A program made the translations under genes and the position numbers. Positions 1 through 6,048 of a stretch of 53,845 bases of DNA are shown here, one piece after another; positions within the stretch are counted from its first letter, which is position 1, and each line of letters begins with the position of its first letter. The notes below the pieces were generated by a model. That model did no database searches and was not told the DNA's origin. It saw only the letters and a list, made by a program, of their open reading frames with translations. The stretch is from a virus, in IMG/VR virus record IMGVR_UViG_3300033141_002656, positions 1 through 53,845 of that record; one strand, written 5' to 3'.

Positions 1-114
1 CGGTCGATCTTGTTGGGCTGCCACACCACAATCACATGCACATCATTAGCCCTTGCCAGGTCAATCAGTTCAGCATAGGCATTGAGCTTTTCACCATGGT
101 TGTCCCGGGTGATG
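1..114. repeat. Terminal direct repeat, left copy (circular closure)
   Basis: This stretch is identical base for base to 53732-53845. The primase-helicase frame continues through the joint without a shift: 2546 bases here plus 265 bases at 53467-53731 make 937 whole codons. The simplest reading is an assembly overlap of a circular or circularly permuted genome of about 53,731 bp. It is not a long terminal repeat. Confidence 0.95.
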
Positions 115-2546
115 AAATCCAGGTTGTCCAGGATGAGCAACTTGCAGCCAGATGCAATCATGCCCTGGTACTCGGTGACACAATCCCGCCAACCCACCTT
201 GGTTCCCTCAAGTTTGGAAATCACCAGGTTGTCCAACACCACCTGGTATTGCTCCGGGTCTGCCAGGCCCTTGATGATGTCTTTGAGTTTGCGTTTGAGA
301 CTGTCGCGTGTTCCCTCAAGACTGATCAGCCCAGTCATGTTCCGGTTCAGTGCAGCAAACACTGCCACCTGATTGACCAAGGTAGTATTGTGCGTAACAG
401 TGAAATCACCCAACAAGAAACGGCCATCACCATCAATGGTGAATCCATAGTATTTCCCAAAGCCAAGAGATTTGATTTCGAACCCCACGCTGGTAGCATT
501 TTTGATCTGTTTTCTTACCATTGCTTGTTTTCTCAACACTCTAGTTGGTATCTTGTCAACATCACCAAATATATAAATTCTCCAATACTTACCTGAAAAG
601 CCATAGCTTTTGATAGTTGATGTTCTCCGCTTGCATGTAACCATCAATCCCAGACTACGACATAAAAACAATATGTCATCTTTTAAGTGATCATATACAG
701 TAACAATTTCAAAGCCGTTGTAAGTTAAATATCCATCAGTGTCTAACAAGCCAGCAAGCAATTCATATCTATTGCTCACTGATGATTTCAGGTAGCTATC
801 TGGTATAAATTTTTGACCATCTTTAATGCATGTATTTAAAACATCTGTGAATTTATTTGATACCTTGCTGTTTCTGTCGGGTTTGACCACAGACAACAAC
901 GAACACTTGTCACCATTGTCATTCACTTTGCAAACTAATTCATATTTGTTAACAGCAGACTTTACGTACTCATGTATCTCTTTGTCTGGGTTTGAAATCC
1001 TAGGAACAGCTTTTCCATTACACGTATGACCATCACCTATCCAAAGCCCAATCAGATATGGGTCAATAGGCAATTCCCTTGACACAAAATCAACGCCAAC
1101 CTTAAATAACTTGTGTGTGTTTTTGAACCAATTGCTTTTTTTAATATATTCATTCAGTGGAATGTCAATTACATCCCCGGAATTACAATTTCTAAGCGTA
1201 AGAACATGAACATCATTGCACACCCATGGATCACCCTTTGTAGGAATGATTTTAAAAAGCTCACCATATCCACTATTGGTTCTTTGAACTGTCCTTGGCC
1301 TTGAGTCAGGTCCCATCAATTCATCACCTGGACAGATATTCTGCACGGGTACAATTGTTCCATCAAACTTTAGAACCGGAGTATTCTTGCCAAGACACTT
1401 GCCCATCCCGGACGGGGCCAGTATTCCGGTGGTCTCCCCACCCCTCCACCCACCATCCAGCAGATTGTTCAATGTTTCCCAGGGAGTTTCAGCCACCAAT
1501 GATGTTGTATCCCCATCCATGTTCTCATCCAGGCTCATCTCAAGGTACCGTTTGCTGTTTCCATTTTGCACACCAAACATGGACACAATGGTGGTAACCC
1601 CCACTGCTGTCCGCTCAACCTCAGCTGGTGTCAGCCTTGGATTTTCCATCAGCCAGTCATTGAGGTCCTTGCATGGCAGCTGCAACCTGGCAACCCGGTC
1701 AGGTCCCAGCTGTGCAAAGAACCGTTCAACACATGCCTTGCCTGGCTCATCCATATCCATGGCCAGCCAGATCTCAAACCCATCGGGGATGTATTGCAGC
1801 ATTGAACCCACACTCACATGAGATGCCCCGTTAGGGAGGCTAAACACGTTCCTCAGGCCAAGTTCCCAGGCAGCCATTGCATCCCACTGTCCCTCAAAGA
1901 TGATGGCTCTCTGTGGCACTGAGGCACTCGTATCAAGCAAGTGGTTACCGATCAACAAACCGGTGGGTCCATTCTTGATATCAAACCAGTCTCTGGCTTT
2001 GGCCTGCTCAATATCTAGGCAGACCCTGACCCGGGCATTGACCATTCTCCATTGGCTCTCAACCCAGCCATAGATCGGCCATCTCAGTGCCCGAGGTCCT
2101 TTGGTACTCACCCGCCATGCATCCAAGGTAGCATCATAGATCCCACGGCTGTGACAGTATTTTCTCAATTCAGGGTAATGCCCACCGGTCACCGGTCTCC
2201 GTGGACGGTCTGGGATCATGAATGGCTTGCACTGGTCAAGGGTCAGATCAAAGTTCTGCCCATCGGCATACCGGTCACACTCGGGTAGTGGGGCATTGAA
2301 TGAGCGGGTGAGTGTGTACCAGTTGCCCACAGCCCCACACCGGAAACAGCGCCAGAATCCAGTGACCTCATTGATCTGACAGGCTGGGTTGTGTTCCTTG
2401 CTGTGGTTGCATTTAGGGCATGGTCTGAACCGGATCTCATCACCGGTCTTTTGGTTGTGTGACCGCTTGGCCCAGGTTGCGTGTGTCGAGAGGAACGCTG
2501 ATATTTCACCTGTCCGTGGCGCCCTGTATTCACGTCTAGGTCTCAC
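1..2546 (-). CDS. Bifunctional primase-helicase (T7 gp4-like) interrupted by an intein; continues at 53467-53731
   Basis: The gene starts at GTG 2546, which overlaps the upstream TGA and has GAGGTGA just before it. It runs leftward past base 1 and ends at 53467, giving 936 codons, or 599 residues once the intein is removed (T7 gp4 has 566). In order, a C4 zinc-binding module (C43, C46, C67, C70) recognises priming sites. A TOPRIM primase core carries E218 in FEGQWDAMA and D264/D266 in AMDMDEPG. The RecA-like helicase begins with APSGMGK (K383), is interrupted by the intein at residues 384-720, and resumes with TTLVNQVAVF. A Walker B LLILDNLDF follows. Removing the intein restores the P-loop GMGKTT. 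The protein would unwind DNA and lay primers at the phage fork, and it sits directly after the replication protein. The upstream GTG is the first possible start, because an in-frame TGA precedes it by four codons. Confidence 0.93.
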   Translation of the reverse strand, partial: MRPRREYRAPRTGEISAFLSTHATWAKRSHNQKTGDEIRFRPCPKCNHSKEHNPACQINEVTGFWRCFRCGAVGNWYTLTRSFNAPLPECDRYADGQNFDLTLDQCKPFMIPDRPRRPVTGGHYPELRKYCHSRGIYDATLDAWRVSTKGPRALRWPIYGWVESQWRMVNARVRVCLDIEQAKARDWFDIKNGPTGLLIGNHLLDTSASVPQRAIIFEGQWDAMAAWELGLRNVFSLPNGASHVSVGSMLQYIPDGFEIWLAMDMDEPGKACVERFFAQLGPDRVARLQLPCKDLNDWLMENPRLTPAEVERTAVGVTTIVSMFGVQNGNSKRYLEMSLDENMDGDTTSLVAETPWETLNNLLDGGWRGGETTGILAPSGMGKCLGKNTPVLKFDGTIVPVQNICPGDELMGPDSRPRTVQRTNSGYGELFKIIPTKGDPWVCNDVHVLTLRNCNSGDVIDIPLNEYIKKSNWFKNTHKLFKVGVDFVSRELPIDPYLIGLWIGDGHTCNGKAVPRISNPDKEIHEYVKSAVNKYELVCKVNDNGDKCSLLSVVKPDRNSKVSNKFTDVLNTCIKDGQKFIPDSYLKSSVSNRYELLAGLLDTDGYLTYNGFEIVTVYDHLKDDILFLCRSLGLMVTCKRRTSTIKSYGFSGKYWRIYIFGDVDKIPTRVLRKQAMVRKQIKNATSVGFEIKSLGFGKYYGFTIDGDGRFLLGDFTVTHNTTLVNQVAVFAALNRNMTGLISLEGTRDSLKRKLKDIIKGLADPEQYQVVLDNLVISKLEGTKVGWRDCVTEYQGMIASGCKLLILDNLDFITRDNHGEKLNAYAELIDLARANDVHVIVVWQPNKID
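387..1397 (-). other. Intein with LAGLIDADG homing endonuclease, in the helicase P-loop
   Basis: This is a 337-residue in-frame insertion between Lys383 and Thr721 of the primase-helicase. It begins with Cys (CLGKNTPVLKFDG, block A) and ends with VTHN followed by Thr. It therefore has Cys1, penultimate His, terminal Asn and a Thr +1 nucleophile, as in a class 1 splicing intein. Block F is recognisable as GKYYGFTIDGDGRFLLGDF. Block B reads NDVH, with Asn where Thr is usual. Two dodecapeptide endonuclease motifs are present: LIGLWIGDG (about 1032-1060) and LLAGLLDTDG (about 731-757), each with its acidic residue. The DNA is clearly more AT-rich than the exteins, which fits acquisition by transfer. 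Splicing and homing activity are inferred from intact motifs. Confidence 0.93.
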
Positions 2547-3634
2547 TTGGGGTTCACCTCATCGATGCTAACTGATTGTTTTCCAAAGTCATAGCCCAGC
2601 TTGTCATACACCGTTTCCCCATCGCGGGGGCCGATCTCAAGAATGGCGGGATAGTCCGAAAAGAATTCTTTGAGGTTGCCACCGATCTCATCCCAACGCA
2701 AGGTGGCATAGGTCTTGAATATGGGATCCTTGAGGATGGCATTGAAATGCTTTGCAAAGTGAGATGGCTTTTTGTCACACCCGACAAACTGCCGGTGTGG
2801 TGAGTCCGGGATGTATTCCCGCTTACCGGTTTTCTCATTCACTGCCGGGACCCCACCACAATAGACATACCAAGCAAGCCCAGTCACCAGCCCACCATAC
2901 TGCTGGAACGTCTTTGTCAGTTCAGTCCGTTCCCGCCGGGCAGCTGGACTCAGATCAGACCCAACCCAGTTAGGCTGTTCCTGTCCATAGCCCAGCATGG
3001 ACTGACCCCGGACCCACATGAGGGCAGCAATCTCAACAAACTCATTTGACCTGTCACGCCAGTATATCAGATCAGCGTTCTTGTTGGCCTTTTCAACATC
3101 AATACTGGCAACCATTTCATTGAGTTTGGCCATGGCATCATCCTGAGTCTCGGTAGGGATAGGTTCCTCAACCCCATACTTGCAATCAGTCTCAAAGCCC
3201 TGGATGATTTCCGAGGCATCAACCCGCCTGAGGCCCAGGCCAATGAAATGCTTGATAGCTGCATTCCGGAGTGAGGGCCGGACCCCATGACCCAGGACCG
3301 TGACCAGCTTGGGGTTGATGGTGATCTGCATGGGTAACCGCTTGAGAGTCCCATCATTACGCCATGGAGTCACCACCTTGATGAGCCCATACTGGGCAAG
3401 CAGATGATCCCTTGATCTAATTTTCCTGGCTGTGTCCCCCACAGCATTAGCCCAGGCCCCACGGCCCAGATGAACCACACCCTGGTCATCGGTGTCTTGT
3501 TGCATCAGAACCCACAGCATGATCATCACCGTGGGATCAAACAAACGGTTCTCAGCATCGGTCCCCATTTTTCTCAGGGTCTTGTTCATCTGCAGGCAGA
3601 ACTTGTGAATCAGTTCCAGCTTGGGTGGTGTCAT
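2543..3634 (-). CDS. Replication initiator-like protein (winged-helix type)
   Basis: This 363-residue protein has AAGGA eight bases before its ATG. Residues about 25-110 look like a helical DNA-binding domain. The pattern runs from FDPTVMIMLWVL through LGRGAWANAVGDT to LLAQYGLIKVV, the layout of winged-helix modules in phage and plasmid replication initiators. The rest is helical and unfamiliar. The identification rests mainly on context: it lies next to iterons and DnaA boxes, and its stop overlaps the primase-helicase start (GTGA), so the two are probably co-translated. A dyad repeat overlaps its likely promoter, which suggests autoregulation. It could instead be another DNA-binding regulator. 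No catalytic motif is visible. Confidence 0.55.
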   Translation of the reverse strand: MTPPKLELIHKFCLQMNKTLRKMGTDAENRLFDPTVMIMLWVLMQQDTDDQGVVHLGRGAWANAVGDTARKIRSRDHLLAQYGLIKVVTPWRNDGTLKRLPMQITINPKLVTVLGHGVRPSLRNAAIKHFIGLGLRRVDASEIIQGFETDCKYGVEEPIPTETQDDAMAKLNEMVASIDVEKANKNADLIYWRDRSNEFVEIAALMWVRGQSMLGYGQEQPNWVGSDLSPAARRERTELTKTFQQYGGLVTGLAWYVYCGGVPAVNEKTGKREYIPDSPHRQFVGCDKKPSHFAKHFNAILKDPIFKTYATLRWDEIGGNLKEFFSDYPAILEIGPRDGETVYDKLGYDFGKQSVSIDEVNPK

Positions 3635-3711
3635 AGTCAGTTCCTTTTGAATGGGTAATGGTGAATAGGTAGTCAGTGAATAGGTAACTAGTTAGTAGTA
3701 TGTATTTAGTT

Positions 3712-3735
3712 ATTATATAACTTGACATAATGTCA
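3712..3735 (-). promoter_or_regulatory. Likely promoter of the replication gene with overlapping dyad operator
   Basis: Read leftward there is a TATAAT -10 box (complement of 3712-3717). The near-perfect dyad TGACAT-A-ATGTCA (3723-3735) sits immediately upstream, where the -35/-10 spacer would be. The -35 box is poor. An initiator bound to this first iteron would block the promoter, the usual autoregulation of iteron plasmids. Confidence 0.45.
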
Positions 3736-3748
3736 CGTTTGAGGGGGG

Positions 3749-3757
3749 TGTGGATAA
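3749..3757 (-). promoter_or_regulatory. DnaA box (TGTGGATAA)
   Basis: Exact complement of the strong DnaA box TTATCCACA, located between iterons 1 and 2. Confidence 0.7.
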
Positions 3758-3763
3758 GTCCCA

Positions 3764-3775
3764 GTTTGACATAAT
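3764..3775 (+). repeat. Iteron copy 2 (TTTGACATAATG)
   Basis: This is the second of three direct repeats; it reads TTTGACATAATGGCA, a degenerate form of the same 13-bp dyad. It lies between the two DnaA boxes. Confidence 0.7.
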
Positions 3776-3787
3776 GGCAAACTGCAG

Positions 3788-3801
3788 TTTGACATAATGT
3801 C
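3788..3801 (+). repeat. Iteron copy 3 (TTTGACATAATGTC)
   Basis: This is the third direct repeat, 24 bases after copy 2 (copy 1 is 43 bases before copy 2). Spacings near multiples of about 22 bases would put bound protein on one face of the helix. Confidence 0.7.
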
Positions 3802-3826
3802 CCGTTAATGGGATTTCGGGGGGTAG

Positions 3827-3835
3827 TTATCCACA
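3827..3835 (+). promoter_or_regulatory. DnaA box (TTATCCACA)
   Basis: Exact match to the strong DnaA box consensus, 69 bases from the first box and in opposite orientation, just beyond iteron 3. Confidence 0.7.
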
Positions 3836-4018
3836 GGCTGAGCATCATTCTATGATCTGATTGCTGTGGGTAAGCTGGGGATGAACTGTGAATTGGGGGT
3901 TGATTTTTGACGCGGGTTTGGTACAACTGAAACGTCCTTGACCCCACCTCTGGTGGGTTCTCTTTTGGACTCATCAGGTGCGAACTGATGGGGTCCGGTG
4001 ACAGGATGCTGAAACGAC

Positions 4019-4048
4019 AAAATCCCGGCAATGATAGGCCGGGATTTT
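4019..4048. terminator. Bidirectional rho-independent terminator
   Basis: AAAATCCCGGC and GCCGGGATTTT form a perfect 11-bp stem with an 8-base loop. On the plus strand a T-rich tail (TTTTATTTT) follows. On the minus strand the tail is TTTTGTCGTTT. It separates the origin region from the small-gene operon at 4077 and beyond. Between 3840 and 4018 I see only two further hairpins (3943-3957; 3972-3990) and no convincing gene. Confidence 0.8.
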
Positions 4049-4076
4049 ATTTTGGGCAAGCAGAAAAGATCAGTGA

Positions 4077-4403
4077 CTATTCAACGCCATACCGTGACTT
4101 GTACTTGTGCTGATTGTGTTTGCTGCAGAACCTGGGGATACCAGGCATCAGAGGCCACCAGCATTGAGCCTTGTCCTTACAGTTCTTGATGATGCAGGTA
4201 TGGCGATCACAGAATTCACCACCATTGACCACGGGATCATTGCAAAAATCATCCTTTGCTCTGACGTGTCTGGCCTTGCAACAACCGGTTCCATGCCATG
4301 TGAAATTGCTTGGTTTTATGTTGATCTCCCAATTGTGCTTTTTGAAATTTTTGCAAGCAGGCTGCCAACAACTCCAATTGTGCCTTCTGTTACATCCACA
4401 ATT
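4077..4403 (-). pseudogene. Cys/His-rich frame without a start codon, probable 3' part of a frameshifted gene
   Basis: This minus-strand frame is open from just after a TGA (4404-4406) to TAG at 4077. It encodes about 108 residues rich in paired Cys and His: CGCNRRHNWSCW, CKNFKKHNWE, CCKARH, CDRHTC, CSKHNQH. That looks like a multi-zinc protein. It has no ATG, GTG or TTG near its beginning. The gene at 4316-4552 overlaps it in the neighbouring frame. A one-base slip near 4400 would join the two into a single protein of about 158 residues. The cause could be a mutation, a sequencing error or recoding. The family is unknown to me. Confidence 0.4.
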
Positions 4404-4552
4404 TCACCCCGGCCATTGATGTAATCAATTAATTTTGCCTGTAAATTTTCGTAATAAATAGTGCTATCATGATTCCTTCTTTGCATGCGGAACAGAGCAT
4501 TCAGTATTCGGTGTGCCTGTTTTTTTCTTTTTTTTATTCGCCTCTTCTCCAT
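4316..4552 (-). CDS. Small basic protein, possibly the 5' part of the Cys/His-rich gene
   Basis: The protein has 78 residues, and AAGGA stands seven bases before its ATG. The N-terminus is very basic (MEKRRIKKRKKQ) and is followed by a helical stretch to about residue 50. Beyond the point where the overlapping Cys/His-rich frame opens, this frame becomes less convincing. The ATG overlaps the end of the upstream gene by 19 bases, as expected in a packed operon. Function unknown; a nucleic-acid role is suggested only by its charge. Confidence 0.55.
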   Translation of the reverse strand: MEKRRIKKRKKQAHRILNALFRMQRRNHDSTIYYENLQAKLIDYINGRGEIVDVTEGTIGVVGSLLAKISKSTIGRST

Positions 4553-4845
4553 TGATTGTTCCTTCTGTCATAGCGCCAATCCCCACTATCCCACTTGTCA
4601 GGAAATACCCGTTCAATTTTCCAGATCATTCTCAATCGCCACATTTTCAGACGGTCCATGCTGCGACAGCTTTTTGAAATGTTCTTTACTGTGTACGGCA
4701 ACTGCCAGTAATAGTCAGTGTTATACAACCACCTTTTTTTATATTCTTTTTCTAAGAGATAGCGGAAATACTCATTCCTTGGATTTTTAAAAAATCGCCC
4801 TCTCGAAGGCATATCTGATGTCCCCCATTTTTCAACACCAAACAA
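4534..4845 (-). CDS. Hypothetical protein rich in aromatic and basic residues
   Basis: A 103-residue product with unusually many Trp, Tyr and Arg residues (for example KKRWLYNTDYYWQL and GDWRYDRRNNQWRRGE). There is no signal peptide or membrane segment. It overlaps both neighbours by a few bases in a leftward operon. I do not recognise a family. Confidence 0.6.
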   Translation of the reverse strand: MFGVEKWGTSDMPSRGRFFKNPRNEYFRYLLEKEYKKRWLYNTDYYWQLPYTVKNISKSCRSMDRLKMWRLRMIWKIERVFPDKWDSGDWRYDRRNNQWRRGE

Positions 4846-5179
4846 TACCGCCTAATTGTTCCCACTTGGCTTGCCAGGACAATCCCTCTTGCAGGTACCT
4901 TTCCTCTTGTCGCAAACGCCAATCCTTATACTGTTCTCTTGTCATCGGTCGAGGCACAATTCTGTCGGCCATGATATATGGCATTCCATTCTCGACAAGA
5001 GATTCAATCCAGCAGTTTCTGTCTAACAAAGTGAAAATGTCAGAATCACAATGATCCCCATTCATCCTGGCAAGAACAAGAAACTCTGCCGCACATCCAA
5101 GACCATGTTTTTTAAATAATTTAACACATTGCCTTGTGGTAATGGCTATATCAATGAACATAGCATTTTCAATTTCCAT
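4832..5179 (-). CDS. Hypothetical protein
   Basis: A 115-residue soluble protein. The middle is acidic with several Cys (NGDHCDSDIF, RNCWIESL), and a charged helix lies near residues 80-100. It ends in WC, overlapping the next gene by 14 bases. No family recognised. Position suggests an early-expressed accessory function. Confidence 0.6.
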   Translation of the reverse strand: MEIENAMFIDIAITTRQCVKLFKKHGLGCAAEFLVLARMNGDHCDSDIFTLLDRNCWIESLVENGMPYIMADRIVPRPMTREQYKDWRLRQEERYLQEGLSWQAKWEQLGGIVWC

Positions 5180-5238
5180 ACAGTCACCCCCATATTGATT
5201 GACGTTTCTCTAGGCCCCCATCCGTGGGAGCAATGGGG

Positions 5239-5529
5239 TTACCGCTTGTCAACCCATTGATAGGCATCTCTGATGTGATCACGATAGACGCGTACCCATT
5301 GGCAGGAATGCAGCCCAAGACTATCCATCACGGATGTTCCATGGGTTCTATACGCCTCTCTCAGATAGTGCATGAAATCCATTTTCATCAGGTATGGCTT
5401 GATAGCATCGCCATCACCGTACATCTGGGCAGCTACGCGTATCAGAGCCAGATAGGTGGGCTTGGTTTCAATCCGGATCTTGAGCATTCTTTCACATGCC
5501 CAATGATACCCACGTTTCCTCTTAGCCAT
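5239..5529 (-). CDS. Hypothetical small basic protein
   Basis: The ATG at 5529 (MAKRKRGYHWACERML) has GGGGGA a few bases upstream, so I prefer it to an in-frame TTG at 5565. The 96-residue product is basic and mostly helical. No domain recognised. It is the first gene after the terminator and hairpin cluster at 5730-5822, so it may have its own promoter. Confidence 0.6.
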   Translation of the reverse strand: MAKRKRGYHWACERMLKIRIETKPTYLALIRVAAQMYGDGDAIKPYLMKMDFMHYLREAYRTHGTSVMDSLGLHSCQWVRVYRDHIRDAYQWVDKR

Positions 5530-5747
5530 CTGTCCCCCATGTAATTGATTTTGTTGAAATCCCAAACTTAGTTTGGACAGGCTGACCTAACACATAGCCT
5601 TTTCAACCTCAACGGTTTTCTCATACTGCAACTTGAATGCCCGGGAATAGGTCAATGATTCCAGCAGTGAAACCTCAACATTGTTTGTTCACTTGACAGA
5701 TTGTCAGACAACCTGGGGGCAAGGTACCGGGGGCTTTTGCCCCAGAC

Positions 5748-5778
5748 AAAAAAAGCCGGACAGTATACACTGCCCGGC
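5748..5778 (-). terminator. Rho-independent terminator, minus strand
   Basis: On the minus strand GCCGGGCAGT and ACTGTCCGGC pair (10 bp, one G-T) around a 4-base loop and are followed by seven T. It ends the early replication/recombination transcript. A second small hairpin (GGGGC AAAA GCCCC, 5730-5743) lies just beyond. Between 5530 and 5747 I see no supported gene, only the palindromes AAACTTAGTTT (near 5573) and TGAC-AGATT-GTCA (near 5696). Confidence 0.85.
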
Positions 5779-5790
5779 CATCACCGAATA

Positions 5791-5822
5791 GGGAACGTTT
5801 CTCCGGAGAAACTCCCTTTTTT
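5791..5822 (+). terminator. Hairpin with T-tract on the plus strand
   Basis: GTTTCTCC and GGAGAAAC form a perfect stem extended by GGGA/TCCC and followed by six T on the plus strand. It would stop rightward transcription from the 5.2-5.7 kb region, although no plus-strand gene is seen there. It may instead protect the 3' end of leftward messages. Confidence 0.6.
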
Positions 5823-5825
5823 GGA

Positions 5826-6038
5826 TCAGTCCACCATGTTGTTCTCAATCCACCTGGCTGCATCCTTGTAACAACATGGGACAAAGACCATTGACGTTGA
5901 CAGGCTTTGCCCCCCAGTCTTGTCAGGAAATCCTGACACAATGGATTTCAACACCAGCCCACCAGGGACATGCCTGACATAGGTGGGCCAAACTGATTCA
6001 TCCTTTTCAACTTTCACCCAGTCAGATTCTCCATTCAT
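5826..6038 (-). CDS. Hypothetical protein
   Basis: The ATG at 6038 follows GAGGGG by seven bases. The product has 70 residues (MNGESDWVKVEKDE...). It is soluble and mixed alpha/beta in appearance, with two adjacent Cys near the middle. It is the last gene before the terminator at 5748 and lies ten bases after the helicase gene. Function unknown. Confidence 0.6.
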   Translation of the reverse strand: MNGESDWVKVEKDESVWPTYVRHVPGGLVLKSIVSGFPDKTGGQSLSTSMVFVPCCYKDAARWIENNMVD

Positions 6039-6048
6039 TTTCAACCCC

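Larger units (their letters stand above)
3661..3835. other. Candidate plasmid-like replication origin
   Basis: This gene-free stretch has an AT-rich segment (3661-3720) with two GTGAATAGGTA repeats (3661-3671, 3676-3686) and the palindrome TAACTAGTTA. It is followed by three direct copies of TTGACATAATG (from 3722, 3765 and 3789). Two perfect 9-bp DnaA boxes face each other, TGTGGATAA at 3749-3757 and TTATCCACA at 3827-3835. Iterons, DnaA boxes and an AT-rich region beside an initiator gene are the parts of a theta-type plasmid origin. Origin function is inferred. Confidence 0.65.

Noticed and set aside
1-114. Terminal repeat of a linear genome
   Set aside because: Only 114 bases long, lies inside a coding gene and continues in frame, so an assembly overlap of a circular map is simpler.
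3920-4020. Hammerhead ribozyme-like words (CCTGTCACCGG, CTGATGAGTCC, GGACG on the minus strand; CTGAAACG on the plus strand)
   Set aside because: The pieces do not connect: the required GAAA after stem II reads GTTT, and stem I bases do not pair. These words are also common in this genome.
3552-4059. Open frames across the origin region on the minus strand
   Set aside because: They run through the iterons, DnaA boxes and terminator, have poor composition and no ribosome site.
5675-5941. Open frame across the terminators near 5.75 kb
   Set aside because: It spans two strong hairpins and overlaps a better gene.
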